Assembly (NCBI GenBank): GCA_964587755.1
Contig: CAZPMC010000005.1
Location: forward strand, 1-64,000
Origin: CAZPMC01 sp964587755
Lineage (GTDB): Bacteria > Bacillota > Clostridia > Acetivibrionales > DTU013
Direction of reading: 5' to 3'
DNA: 64,000 nucleotides
Shown here in pieces: positions 51,770 through 61,251 of this stretch. The notes under the pieces were generated by a model. That model searched no databases and was not told the origin of the DNA. It worked only from the letters and a program-made list of their open reading frames with translations. Numbering within the stretch: the first letter of the stretch is position 1; each line of letters starts with the position of its first letter. Made by a program: the position numbers and the translations under genes.

Positions 51770-52534
51770 TTATGTTTGCACCGAGGCTGCCTTGTGTCTG
51801 TACAAGCCTGATAAATCGGGACGGGTTGCTGTATCCATGAGATATGCCGATGTTTCGGAGCCCTCTGCTCTATTTGCATTAAGAGCTGCTATAATTCTAT
51901 CCGCATCGGTAATACCTATACCATGACCGTAATACTTGCCGCCACTAAGGTCAATGGCATTTTCGCCCTGCCATTCTGGTGTAAGCGGATTGACATCAGG
52001 ATTTCTAAAGTATCTACAGTCTCCGGGCAGATAATCAGAAAGGGCGCGGTATGTTCTGATGCCCAAGAGATTGTCAATTTGTTGCCAGTTCATCAATACA
52101 ATTTTTCTAAATGAAGAATTGAATAAGCTATCACCGTAAATATCCAGTACAGCCTTGTAATATATAATAACAATTGCTGTGGCACATTCGGTTCCGTATT
52201 TTCTTGTGTTTATAAAAATATCGTTTATTGCATCTGAAGGTAGTACTCCATCCTTTAAGACAAATCCTCCATCATCTCTCAGATTCCAAAAGTCTTCATT
52301 GCATTTTGCTTCCTGAAAGATACGAAAAGCAAGTCTGCTTCTGTACAAGGCATAAGAGGCATCAATTATTTTCCTGCGCAAATCTATTTCAAAGGTCAAT
52401 TCATCCAAAGAAGAGTACCTATAAATTCTTTCGCTTTTTGAAAGAATATCGACTATTATATATTCCACACTGCCTGTAGAATACTGATTTAAAAGAGAGC
52501 TAGAATCGAATGGAGTGCCGGAAATATATATCAT
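51770..52534 (-). CDS. tgl: Spore coat protein-glutamine gamma-glutamyltransferase (transglutaminase)
   Basis: 254 aa, very close in length to Bacillus Tgl (about 245). The active-site segment YGTECATAIVIIYY contains Cys117 with Glu116 beside it; PGDCRYFRNPDVNPLTPEWQGENAI and KYYGHGIGI are also matched, supplying the other catalytic Glu and His. It forms epsilon-(gamma-glutamyl)lysine crosslinks between spore coat proteins. Start ATG at 52534 overlaps the upstream gene by 4 bp. Confidence 0.95.
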   Translation of the reverse strand: MIYISGTPFDSSSLLNQYSTGSVEYIIVDILSKSERIYRYSSLDELTFEIDLRRKIIDASYALYRSRLAFRIFQEAKCNEDFWNLRDDGGFVLKDGVLPSDAINDIFINTRKYGTECATAIVIIYYKAVLDIYGDSLFNSSFRKIVLMNWQQIDNLLGIRTYRALSDYLPGDCRYFRNPDVNPLTPEWQGENAIDLSGGKYYGHGIGITDADRIIAALNANRAEGSETSAYLMDTATRPDLSGLYRHKAASVQT

Positions 52535-53523
52535 GTCAATCCCCCCTTCAAGCGAAATGCTAATGCCAGTTGTTCGTTGACATCAAGGCGCAGGAAGGTG
52601 TGCCATTGGTATATATTTCTTCTGTAAAGCATATAGGAAAAGTCAGCAAGAAGCTGTTGCTGGCTATCGGGTAGATTTTTAAAGCTATCGGCAAGCCTTT
52701 TTTCAAATTCATTGAAAGGGAAGAGTGGCTCAGCCGTATCAACCGATATTGGCCGGCACAGATATTTTGCAATCCGTGATACTTTAAAGTGGATTGGTGA
52801 GCTGCTTTGGTGTAAGCTCTCGCCGGTGTAATATACAAATGGTTTATTTTCCTGAAGCCATACAAGAGCACGTGTATACCCGTAGGGGTCTGGTATATTT
52901 AAAGGGCTTAAGGCAGGGATAAAGCTTAAAAGCTTATAGGCAAGTTCTCTATCTTTAATATTATAAGAATTCAGCCATTTAGCAATAATTAAAATACTAT
53001 CGACACTTCTGCCCTCGAAAAATGCCCAAACCAGGTCGTGAATATACTTACCCTTTCTATGCCTTGAGAAGAACATTTCGGCTATTTGCGCCAATACAGA
53101 AATATCTTTAAAGCGCTTTATCAACAGGGCAGCAGAAAACTCCATAAGTCTATCGTACTGCTTGCCAAGGTCATCCTCAAGGCCTCCGGTTTCTATCATC
53201 CATCTGAGAACGGATGCTGTATGATCATCATCTGAACGAAAATTACTGTTAAGCCTCCGGGCTTTATTACCTGTCAGGTCCTCCGCTATTTTCAAAGCTT
53301 TTTGGTACTTTACATCAAGCTCTCTGGTCACAGCGTACTGTGAAAGCTCATGCCTGATTGCAAACAGGGTTCCAAAGCTCAATTGCTGATTATTTATCAT
53401 ATCCAGAGCTTTACTTCTGTCTTTTTTTAAAAGCCCGGAATAATAGCTTCTCAATCCCTCGGTGCCATTGGCTGCTCTAAGATTATCCAGCACACTCCGG
53501 AAATTTGTATTAATTGCTTCCAC
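52531..53523 (-). CDS. Unknown protein, partner gene of tgl
   Basis: 330 aa, no signal peptide or TM, mostly helical with repeated short helices (LRSYYSGLLKKDRSKALDMI, then LAQIAEMFFSRHRKGKYIHDLVWAFF). No family was recognised. It overlaps tgl (ATGA) and follows the FG-GAP/TPR gene by 13 bp. Its position suggests a spore-coat or mother-cell role, perhaps as Tgl substrate or chaperone; this is context only. Confidence 0.75.
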   Translation of the reverse strand: MEAINTNFRSVLDNLRAANGTEGLRSYYSGLLKKDRSKALDMINNQQLSFGTLFAIRHELSQYAVTRELDVKYQKALKIAEDLTGNKARRLNSNFRSDDDHTASVLRWMIETGGLEDDLGKQYDRLMEFSAALLIKRFKDISVLAQIAEMFFSRHRKGKYIHDLVWAFFEGRSVDSILIIAKWLNSYNIKDRELAYKLLSFIPALSPLNIPDPYGYTRALVWLQENKPFVYYTGESLHQSSSPIHFKVSRIAKYLCRPISVDTAEPLFPFNEFEKRLADSFKNLPDSQQQLLADFSYMLYRRNIYQWHTFLRLDVNEQLALAFRLKGGLT

Positions 53524-53536
53524 CTCCTAAAACAGG

Positions 53537-54505
53537 TCATAAGAGCTGACCCCGCAGTGTATTAAACCTTTCGTTGAGCATAGTATCCTGACTACGTGCA
53601 AGACCCAGGTCTACAGCTCTTAATGCATGAGCTGGATTGCCCGCCTTTGCCATACAGTTTGCAAGGTTATACCAGCTTGCTGCATCATCGGGATTGATTC
53701 TGAGCTTTCTGATATAGTAGGGTATTACTTTGTTGGATAAGTAACGATTACCGTTTAATTGCGTAAGCTCAAAGCCATTCCAATTTATTAGCTCGATATC
53801 ATAAACGTCTGGGGCTTCCTCATGCCATAGTGCAAGCACAGCTCTTCCCGGTGCTGATGTGCTGCTGCGGGATGTCTGAAGATCAATTTTACTGTAGTCT
53901 TTGCTGAATATTTTCCTGGCGCTTCCGCCCTCGAGGGAGTATGCAATAAGTGTCCTTTTGTTGGCTGCTGACTCCATTCCGAGGAGTAAAAAGGGTTTAC
54001 CGTCACTTGAAACTATTGCGCTGTTTCTGTAATGCATTAATTTGAAGTCAGGTGTGCTTAATTCTGCAATCTTGTACCACTGGACGGCATCTTTTTTCAG
54101 AACAAGAGTTTTTATTCCCTCATTTGTTGTATATGAGGTAACCAATTCTCTGCGGCCGTCTCCATCAAGATCAGCAAATTGAATTTCATTTGAATTTTCC
54201 GGGTATTGTGGCCTTATAAGACTTGCACCCGGAGGCAGGAAGGTACTTACTACCGCTTTGTAATCTATGGTTTCCCGCGGCCTTGACACAAACTGTGAAA
54301 CGGCGTTGCTAAGGCCCTTCGACAATTCTTCCAGAGGTCTTCTTATAGAATTTAAATCCGGGAGCTTTATTGTCGGGCTTTGATTTATTACACTTTGCAA
54401 GTTTTGCCTGATTGAATCAAAATTGAAAGTGTCGGAGTAATATTTAAGGCTGCTGCGAATCACCTTCTCAAGTGGCTCAAGCCCAGTGCCTCTGAATATT
54501 AGCAT
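53537..54505 (-). CDS. FG-GAP/VCBS-like and TPR protein, probable sporulation operon leader
   Basis: 322 aa, no signal peptide. The helical N terminus (1-90) is followed by a beta-propeller-like part with a calcium-type loop FADLDGDGRRELV (about 112-124) and related repeats, and a C-terminal TPR (IRKLRINPDDAASWYNLANCMAKAGNPAHALRAVDLGL, about 265-302). Function is unknown. It is first of four co-directional genes ending with the SpoVB-like flippase. A possible sporulation-sigma -10 lies 36 bp upstream. Confidence 0.72.
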   Translation of the reverse strand: MLIFRGTGLEPLEKVIRSSLKYYSDTFNFDSIRQNLQSVINQSPTIKLPDLNSIRRPLEELSKGLSNAVSQFVSRPRETIDYKAVVSTFLPPGASLIRPQYPENSNEIQFADLDGDGRRELVTSYTTNEGIKTLVLKKDAVQWYKIAELSTPDFKLMHYRNSAIVSSDGKPFLLLGMESAANKRTLIAYSLEGGSARKIFSKDYSKIDLQTSRSSTSAPGRAVLALWHEEAPDVYDIELINWNGFELTQLNGNRYLSNKVIPYYIRKLRINPDDAASWYNLANCMAKAGNPAHALRAVDLGLARSQDTMLNERFNTLRGQLL

Positions 54506-54540
54506 GGTCCTCTCTCCTTTGATGATAGGTATTACTCCTA

Positions 54541-54549
54541 TATACTATG
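54541..54549 (-). promoter_or_regulatory. Possible sporulation (SigK/SigE-type) -10 element
   Basis: On the reverse strand CATAGTATA fits CATAnnnTA, the -10 of SigK/SigE promoters, 36 bp upstream of the operon's first start codon; CACC precedes it closely, and no clear -35 at the right distance was found. Confidence 0.3.
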
Positions 54550-54645
54550 CGGTGCTTTGTAAAATTGTTAAATGCTTGAATCAGTAAGATGTGCATATCG
54601 AATTGATAACACGAATATCATATCATAGGAAATCAAGGGTAATAA

Positions 54646-56343
54646 ATGTTAGGTTTTATGTATAGAAGCACCGAATCAGGCAGAAAGCTGCTTAAACTTG
54701 TTGAGACTTTCAACAGTGATGGCTTTGAGGTTACCAAAATTGTTACTTTTAACGGAAAGCGCGGTATTGCTGCTCAAAGTAAGACCGCATTTAATTATGA
54801 TACCGGCAACCCAAAAAAGGTATACTATCTGGAAGGGGATCCCTATGAGATGGGATTTTTAATGGGAAGCCTTGCAGAAGATGTGGTATCCCGGATGACA
54901 AGTGTTTATGCCCACAAGGTAGTATTTTCTTTTATAGGCAGCAACACACTGGAGAAAGCTACAAAGATACAGAAAGCCTTTCTTAAAATTGTTTATGAAT
55001 TTTCAAAGAAAGCCTGGAAAAGTATCCCCAATGAAATAAAGGATGAAATTCAAGGTATATATGACGGCTGCAGAAGCAGAAACGCCAAAACGAAGGTGGA
55101 TATTGAGCATCTGATTGTATTAAACATAGGGATTGATATATTATGCTCCAGAATTTATACCGGCAGTTTTTTAAAGAGAGATATACCAGAGGTTTCACCC
55201 AAAGACTTTGAATTGCCAATGATGTGTAATGCTTTTTCAATTTGCGGTGAAAGTGCGGCAGGAGGTTGCTACTTCGGCAGAGATTTCATGTTTCCCACAG
55301 CAGATGTCTTTCAGGATACGGCCACCATGGTAATTTACAACCCAGTCACAAAAGGGAGTAAACAGTCAATTCCCTTTGTAAGCATAACAGCCCCCGGAAT
55401 AGTGGGAAGCATATCTGCCATGAACACTGAGGGGATAGCAATGGGTGTAAATATGTCTCCGGGAGCTAACTGTGATCCCCAAAATATCGGTACTAATTCA
55501 CTTCTTCTGGTAAGGCTCTGCACTCAGCACAGCAGCAGTGCAAAGGAAGCTGTGGAGCTTATTACCGGTATCCCAAAAGGTGTATCCTGGAATTATATAA
55601 TAGTAGACGGAAAAAATGAGCGCTCCTGTGTTGTAGAGGCGGGGGCATCGGGGCCAGCGCCTGATTTCACTGTCTTTGCTCCCAAAGAATATACAAAGCT
55701 ATTGCCTGATAATGAGTTTTTAAAAAACCATTGCGGCACATCTTTTACAAACGGTATTATGGTCAGATGGAATGATTATAAATACCCTAAGGAGTTCTTA
55801 GATTTTAACCCAACCCTGTGGGAATATTACAACAAAAAGCATAAGACTGAAAAGGTGATTAGGGAAGGAGCGTTCTCAAAGACGGGTTTTATAAACAATT
55901 CTCCAAAAGAAAGCAACTGTCCTTCATCATATTATTTTGCGCCTCAAAGAGAGGAAGGCAGTGAAATTCTTATAGGCGGAAACAGCTTTTTAATACCGGC
56001 AATGCGCTATTTTACAATGCACCGATGGACTGCACGAATAGTTAACAGGAAGGTGGATGATTTGCAGTGGAGGTATGATGAGCTGAACAGTCAGATTAAT
56101 GAGATGCTTTTAAAACGCAGGTCAATAGGGATGGAAGAGGCAAAGGAGCTTGTATCATTTCTTACACCCCGGGGGAAAAATCCCGACTATTATAAAGACA
56201 ATCCCACAAGCAGCGACGGAAAACAGATACGAATAGAAGGTTGCGATAGTGTTTTTGATTTAAAAAATATGGTTGTAGAAAGCCATTACGGATACTATTG
56301 CGACAAGTGGGTGAAGCTTTCACTTAGAAAATATTTTAGTTAG
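54646..56343 (+). CDS. C45-type Ntn hydrolase / acyltransferase family protein
   Basis: 565 aa, no signal peptide. The predicted N-terminal nucleophile is Cys194 in PMMCNAFSICGESAAGGCYFGRDFMFP; the GRDF motif 17 residues later is typical of C45 (acyl-CoA:6-APA acyltransferase-like) and choloylglycine-type amidases, as are ITAPGIVGSISAMNTEGIAMGVNM and KGVSWNYIIVD. Autocleavage before Cys194 would release a long propeptide. Amide hydrolysis or acyl transfer on an unknown substrate is expected. It is divergent from the tgl operon. The C-terminal ~120 residues are specific to this subgroup. Confidence 0.8.
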   Translation: MLGFMYRSTESGRKLLKLVETFNSDGFEVTKIVTFNGKRGIAAQSKTAFNYDTGNPKKVYYLEGDPYEMGFLMGSLAEDVVSRMTSVYAHKVVFSFIGSNTLEKATKIQKAFLKIVYEFSKKAWKSIPNEIKDEIQGIYDGCRSRNAKTKVDIEHLIVLNIGIDILCSRIYTGSFLKRDIPEVSPKDFELPMMCNAFSICGESAAGGCYFGRDFMFPTADVFQDTATMVIYNPVTKGSKQSIPFVSITAPGIVGSISAMNTEGIAMGVNMSPGANCDPQNIGTNSLLLVRLCTQHSSSAKEAVELITGIPKGVSWNYIIVDGKNERSCVVEAGASGPAPDFTVFAPKEYTKLLPDNEFLKNHCGTSFTNGIMVRWNDYKYPKEFLDFNPTLWEYYNKKHKTEKVIREGAFSKTGFINNSPKESNCPSSYYFAPQREEGSEILIGGNSFLIPAMRYFTMHRWTARIVNRKVDDLQWRYDELNSQINEMLLKRRSIGMEEAKELVSFLTPRGKNPDYYKDNPTSSDGKQIRIEGCDSVFDLKNMVVESHYGYYCDKWVKLSLRKYFS

Positions 56344-56367
56344 TTTTACCTATTAGGTGGGTATAAT
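56340..56367 (+). promoter_or_regulatory. Possible promoter of the cyclophilin gene
   Basis: TTAGTT, 16 bp, TATAAT, about 80 bp upstream of the start codon. Confidence 0.35.
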
Positions 56368-56447
56368 AGCTTATAATGCACATAGGTCTATTTTACTATA
56401 TAATAAGTAGAGGAATTATAAAGAATAAGCACTAAGGAGCGGATTAA

Positions 56448-56972
56448 ATGAGCAAGAACCCAGTAGTAACTATTGAAATGGAAAATGGAAAGAAAATTAA
56501 GTTCGAACTTTATCCTGAGGTTGCACCAAATACGGTGAAGAATTTCATTTCCCTGGCAAACAGCGGGTTTTACAACGGACTGATATTCCATCGGGTTATT
56601 CCCGGATTTATGATACAGGGAGGATGCCCAAACGGCAATGGTATGGGCGGACCCGGTTATCATATTAAGGGGGAATTTGCCAAAAACGGATTCAACAATA
56701 TATTGGTGCATGACAGGGGCGTTATCTCTATGGCCAGGTCCTCCAGCCTTAACTCTGCAGGTTCTCAATTTTTTATAATGGTTGAGAAAGCACCTCACCT
56801 GGACGGGCAATATGCAGCCTTCGGAAAGGTCATAGAGGGAATGGAAGAGGCCGATAGAATTGCATCTGTAAAAAGAGATTACAATGATAAGCCAAGAGAA
56901 GATCAGCGCATGAAGAGTGTCAGCGTTGAAACCTTTGGTGTTGAGTACGAACAGCCTGAAGTCTTAAAATAA
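56448..56972 (+). CDS. Cyclophilin-type peptidyl-prolyl cis-trans isomerase
   Basis: 174 aa cytosolic cyclophilin. Motifs are FISLANSGFYNGLIFHRVIPGFMIQGGCPNGNGMGGPGY (with the catalytic Arg in FHRV), RGVISMARSSSLNSAGSQFFIM and LDGQYAAFGKVIEGME. It accelerates prolyl isomerisation during folding. It converges on the LOG-family gene with only 5 bp between stops. Confidence 0.96.
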   Translation: MSKNPVVTIEMENGKKIKFELYPEVAPNTVKNFISLANSGFYNGLIFHRVIPGFMIQGGCPNGNGMGGPGYHIKGEFAKNGFNNILVHDRGVISMARSSSLNSAGSQFFIMVEKAPHLDGQYAAFGKVIEGMEEADRIASVKRDYNDKPREDQRMKSVSVETFGVEYEQPEVLK

Positions 56973-56977
56973 CTACC

Positions 56978-57553
56978 CTAAGTAAGCCATTTTTCTTTGA
57001 TATCAGGTGGAATATAGTTATCTATATGATCAAGAGCTTTTGATACATCATCGGTTACATAATAGAGCAATCTGCTTTCGGATTTAGCAAAGCGTTGCCC
57101 GATGATGTAATCAAACTGTTTAAGCAAAAAATCAAAAAAACCATTTGCATTTAAAATAACAATAGGTTTATTGTGATATTTCAGCTGCCTAAGGGTTATA
57201 ATTTCCAACAGCTCCTCACAGGTGCCAAAGCCTCCGGGTAGCGCAATAAATGCATCTGAACGCTCGTCCATGATTGCCTTTCTGGAGCGTAGATCCTTTG
57301 TAATCACCAATTCATCACAGGCTTCATACACCACGCCATCTATATTGAGCACCTCAGGGATTACTCCAATAACCTTTCCGTGATGCTCATGAACAGCCCG
57401 TGCAGTAGCTCCCATAAGCCCTCTCATACCGCCGCCGAAAAGCATTATATCTTTTCTTAAGGCTATGCCATTGCCAAGTTCCCGGGCTTTTTCAAAATAA
57501 TGTTCATCTATCAAATTGCTTGATGAGCTGTAAACGCAAATTACCTTGTTCAT
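56978..57553 (-). CDS. LOG family (TIGR00730) Rossmann-fold protein
   Basis: 191 aa from ATG 57553 (GGAGG 5 bp upstream). The family motifs GGGMRGLMGATA and PGGFGTCEELLEIITLRQL (PGGxGTxxE) are present. Related proteins release cytokinin-type bases from nucleoside monophosphates (phosphoribohydrolase); the bacterial physiological substrate is unclear. It lies just downstream of ogt on the same strand (22 bp). Confidence 0.93.
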   Translation of the reverse strand: MNKVICVYSSSSNLIDEHYFEKARELGNGIALRKDIMLFGGGMRGLMGATARAVHEHHGKVIGVIPEVLNIDGVVYEACDELVITKDLRSRKAIMDERSDAFIALPGGFGTCEELLEIITLRQLKYHNKPIVILNANGFFDFLLKQFDYIIGQRFAKSESRLLYYVTDDVSKALDHIDNYIPPDIKEKWLT

Positions 57554-57575
57554 CCGTACCTCCATCTATTGCTGT

Positions 57576-58115
57576 CTATAATGCAGTCCCTTTCTTAGGA
57601 ATAAATAAGCCGCTCATATTTACTCCTTCATGTTCCAAAAGCTTTATCTTTCTTTTTAGCCCACTCGCATAACCGGTGAGATTTCCGTTGGCGCCGACCA
57701 CACGGTGGCAAGGAATAATTATGGTTATTGGATTGTGCCCGACAGCACCACCTACAGCTAGTGCAGACATTCTGGCTTTCCCCATACGTCTTGCAGCCTC
57801 CTTTGCAATTTGTCCGTATGTTGTCAGCTCACCATAAGGTATCTCAGTAAGAATTCTCCACACCACCTGTTTAAACTCTCCGCCTGTAGGAGCAAGTGGA
57901 AGAGAGGAGATTTCAGGCTTTTTTCCGGCAAAATAATCATTCAGCCATGAAATACCTTCTTGTAATATTGGGACATTGTCTTTTTCAATGACATCCTCTG
58001 GCATTGTGCTTCCAAAATACCTCTGCCCTTCAATCCACAGTCCGATAATATTATTCTCATCACTTACAAGCAATATTTCACCAATCGGCGATTTGTAGTG
58101 TGTTGAATAATACAT
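57576..58115 (-). CDS. ogt: Methylated-DNA--protein-cysteine methyltransferase
   Basis: 179 aa from ATG 58115 (AGGAGG 8 bp upstream). The acceptor cysteine is Cys136 in IIPCHRVVG; the helix-turn-helix part FKQVVWRILTEIPYGELTTYGQIA and the late SGLKRKIKLLEHEG are typical. It repairs O6-alkylguanine by irreversible transfer to itself. It is followed by the LOG-family gene in an apparent two-gene unit. Confidence 0.96.
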   Translation of the reverse strand: MYYSTHYKSPIGEILLVSDENNIIGLWIEGQRYFGSTMPEDVIEKDNVPILQEGISWLNDYFAGKKPEISSLPLAPTGGEFKQVVWRILTEIPYGELTTYGQIAKEAARRMGKARMSALAVGGAVGHNPITIIIPCHRVVGANGNLTGYASGLKRKIKLLEHEGVNMSGLFIPKKGTAL

Positions 58116-58237
58116 TTTCTTCACCTCCTGTTTATTTAGTCGTACCATACCAATATCTATGATACACCCATAAATAAAATAATGCAGCATTAATAGTGAC
58201 TAACCTGCCGAATATTTTACAATGACTCGGACATACT

Positions 58238-59287
58238 CTAAGGCATTAAGGAATCTCCTTTTGAAAAGTCAGGCTCGAAGCCGGCTGCTTTAATTCTTCC
58301 GACAAGCTCGGCAAGACCTTCGCAAGCTTCAGCGCCGGAAGATAGCTTGTTGTCATAAATAGCGTAATCCTTACGGTGAGAGACGGGAGTAAGATTTGGC
58401 ATAACAACATTGGCACCGGCACGGAAACCTTTTTCACGCCCCATGGAGTCGATTGTGCCAAGTGCAGTTGTCGCAGGCAGCAATACCTTAGGTAGCATAA
58501 TGCGGATAAGAGCCAGCATAACAAGTGTAAGATCTGCATCTGACGACTTGTTTTTTGCAAAAGCAGTGTCCTTATGGGGGATAAATGGCCCCACCCCTAC
58601 CATATGGGGTTTTAACTCCCTTAGGAAAATTAAATCGGCTGCCAGATTTTCAAAGGTCTGGTAAGGGGATTCTATCATAAAGCCAGCACCTACCTGAAAG
58701 CCTGTTTCCTTCAATGTTTTTAGGCAATGAATACGGTTGGCAAGACTCATTTCCTTTGGATGGATGAGATTATAGTGAGATTCGGTTGCCGTTTCGTGTC
58801 TGAGAAGATACCTGTCGGCACCGGCATTATAAAGCTTCCTGTAGCTTTCATCTGTTCTTTCCCCAAGGGACAGCGTTACAGCGCATTCAGGGTAACGGTG
58901 CTTAATTTCAGATATAAGATCGCACATCAGCTCATCAGTAAAGAAAGGATCCTCTCCACCTTGCAGCACAAAGGTGCGAAAACCAAGTTTATAGCCCACG
59001 GCGCAGCAGTCTAAAATCTCTCCATGTGATAACCTGTATCGTCTGGCATTTTGGTTGCTTCTTCTTATGCCACAGTACAAGCAATCATTTTTGCAATAAT
59101 TGCTTATTTCTATCAACCCTCTGAAGAATATTTTATCACCGTAATATTTGCGTTTTTTCTCTAAGGCAGAAGCAAATAGTGCTTCCTGCTCGTCTTGAGA
59201 GGATGAAGCGAAATGTGAAATAACTGCTTCTATTTCGTCCTTGCTGCCTAGGGCTAGCATATTAACAATGTCTTCCATTTTCATCAT
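58238..59287 (-). CDS. hydE: [FeFe] hydrogenase H-cluster radical SAM maturase HydE
   Basis: 349 aa. The radical-SAM cluster site is CKNDCLYC (Cys65, Cys69, Cys72), preceded by GLIEISNY; RRYRLSHGEILDCC, FVLQGGEDPFFTDELM and GVGPFIPHKDTAF are HydE/PylB-type. HydE processes the cysteine-bound Fe(CO)2CN synthon during assembly of the hydrogenase diiron subcluster. HydF, HydG and hydrogenase genes are not in the window. The start has AAAGGAA 9 bp upstream. Confidence 0.9.
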   Translation of the reverse strand: MMKMEDIVNMLALGSKDEIEAVISHFASSSQDEQEALFASALEKKRKYYGDKIFFRGLIEISNYCKNDCLYCGIRRSNQNARRYRLSHGEILDCCAVGYKLGFRTFVLQGGEDPFFTDELMCDLISEIKHRYPECAVTLSLGERTDESYRKLYNAGADRYLLRHETATESHYNLIHPKEMSLANRIHCLKTLKETGFQVGAGFMIESPYQTFENLAADLIFLRELKPHMVGVGPFIPHKDTAFAKNKSSDADLTLVMLALIRIMLPKVLLPATTALGTIDSMGREKGFRAGANVVMPNLTPVSHRKDYAIYDNKLSSGAEACEGLAELVGRIKAAGFEPDFSKGDSLMP

Positions 59288-59491
59288 AATAAATAATTCC
59301 TTTGGTAAATCCTGTGTTCATGATTGTATTAACGTATGAACATAATATAACAGTAAAATATAATTATCAAGAAAAGAAGCATTTAAGAAGGAACGTGATA
59401 GAAAATAATAAAGATAATAGTGATATGTGTTAAACAATGTGGTAGTATAGTTTACATGAAGCTTTAATAATAGTATGGAGTGAATATTAAA

Positions 59492-61225
59492 ATGAAACAA
59501 AAGCCCCTGTATGATGTAAAGCATATTAAGGATTTTAAAGATCTTCTTGAACAAAGTGCATCTTCTTTCGGAGAAAAGGCAGCTTTTTGGATTAAAGACG
59601 AGAATAAAACATTAAAAAGCATTACTTACAATCATTTTAAAAATGATGTAGATGCTCTTGGGGCAGCTTTAGTTTCCCTGGGGCTGAGAGACAGCTTTAT
59701 TGCCGTTTTGGGAGAGAACCGGTATGAATGGTGTGTTTCTTATCTTGCCGTGACCAATCATACAGGTGTTGTATTACCTCTTGATAAAGAGCTGCCCGTG
59801 GCGGAGAAGGGTAACCTTTTGCAGAGAGGTGAGGCATCAGCTCTTATTTTTTCCGGTCGTTACCAAAAGGATATTTTATCTGTAAAGAATAGCATAAGCT
59901 CGGTTAAGTATTTTATTGATATGGACTTAGATTACGACACAGAGGATTTTTTATCCTTGAAGGGACTTATTAAGATGGGAAGACAGCTTATTGCGGAGGG
60001 GAAAGCAGACCTTGACGGGTATAAGATAGACAATGAAGCAATGGGTGTTCTTCTGTTTACTTCAGGCACAACTGACCTGGCAAAGGGTGTTATGCTATCA
60101 CAAAAAAATATTTGCTCAAATATAATGGCTGTATTAAAAACAGTTCATGTTGACAGTGAGGATATTTCTCTTTCAATTCTACCGTTGCATCACACTTATG
60201 AGTGTACCCTCGGATTTTTAGCAATTATCAACTGTGGTGGTACTATAGCCTTCAATGAAGGACTTAAGCACATACAAAAAAATCTTCTTGAGGTAAAGCC
60301 CACTATTCTTATATCAGTGCCTCTTTTGCTAGAAAACATGTACAAAAAAATCTGGGATAAGGCTGCTAAAACAAAAGGCTTGACTACGCTGCTCAAGATA
60401 ATGATTATGGTGGCTAAGGGGCTTAGGAGAGCAGGAATTGATATAAGTCGTACTATGTTTAACAGTATCCACGAAAATTTTGGAGGAAGTCTGAGATTGA
60501 TTATCACAGGCGCAGCAGCCATCAGCCCTGAGGTTTCAAACGGATTTATCAATATGGGATTTAAAGTGCTTCAAGGGTATGGTTTGACAGAATGTTCGCC
60601 GCTTGTCATCGGCGAGAGAGACAATTTTTACGGCAATGCATCCATAGGACTGCCTTTACCAGGAGTAGAAGTAAAGCTTGAAAATAAAGATGATAATGGT
60701 ATTGGTGAAATTGTTGTCAAGGGCGAAAATGTTATGCTTGGTTATTATAAAAATGAGGAAGCAACAAAAAATTGTCTCAAGGACGGATGGTTCTATACAG
60801 GTGATTTAGGTAGGGTTGATGAAAGAGGCGCTTATTATGTAGCCGGCAGACTTAAAAATGTAATTGTCACCAAGAACGGAAAAAATATTTTCCCTGAGGA
60901 AGTCGAATCATATATTAACAGAAGCCCTTATGTGCTTGAATCCATGGTTGAAGGGTACGAAGATGAAAAATCAGGTGAGACTATGGTAGGCGCACATATA
61001 CGGCCAAACCTTGAAGCGATTAAGGAGAAGCTTAAGCTTAAGACTCCGTCGGCTGAGGATATAAGAAAAATAATATCAGATGCTATTAAAAATGCGAACA
61101 AAGATATGCCTCTATATAAGCGCATTAGCAAATTTACAATAAGAGACAGCGAGTTTATAAAAACTACCACCTTAAAGATTAAAAGATATGCTGAAAAGGC
61201 TAAGATGAAGCTTAAACATGAGTAG
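59492..61225 (+). CDS. AMP-forming acyl-CoA synthetase (long-chain fatty acid CoA ligase-like)
   Basis: 577 aa from ATG 59492; GTG 59480 is a less likely start. The ANL motifs are visible: LLFTSGTTDLAKGVMLS (the usual TSGTTGxPKG with Asp and Ala replacements), YGLTECSPLVIG, GWFYTGDLGRVDERG and KNGKNIFPEEVE. It activates a carboxylic acid via acyl-AMP to acyl-CoA. Chain length is not readable; the overall layout with the insert LEVKPTILISVPLLLENMYKK is that of long-chain enzymes. It is monocistronic. Confidence 0.9.
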   Translation: MKQKPLYDVKHIKDFKDLLEQSASSFGEKAAFWIKDENKTLKSITYNHFKNDVDALGAALVSLGLRDSFIAVLGENRYEWCVSYLAVTNHTGVVLPLDKELPVAEKGNLLQRGEASALIFSGRYQKDILSVKNSISSVKYFIDMDLDYDTEDFLSLKGLIKMGRQLIAEGKADLDGYKIDNEAMGVLLFTSGTTDLAKGVMLSQKNICSNIMAVLKTVHVDSEDISLSILPLHHTYECTLGFLAIINCGGTIAFNEGLKHIQKNLLEVKPTILISVPLLLENMYKKIWDKAAKTKGLTTLLKIMIMVAKGLRRAGIDISRTMFNSIHENFGGSLRLIITGAAAISPEVSNGFINMGFKVLQGYGLTECSPLVIGERDNFYGNASIGLPLPGVEVKLENKDDNGIGEIVVKGENVMLGYYKNEEATKNCLKDGWFYTGDLGRVDERGAYYVAGRLKNVIVTKNGKNIFPEEVESYINRSPYVLESMVEGYEDEKSGETMVGAHIRPNLEAIKEKLKLKTPSAEDIRKIISDAIKNANKDMPLYKRISKFTIRDSEFIKTTTLKIKRYAEKAKMKLKHE

Positions 61226-61251
61226 AAGCCTTAAGTTTTATTATTATTAAG

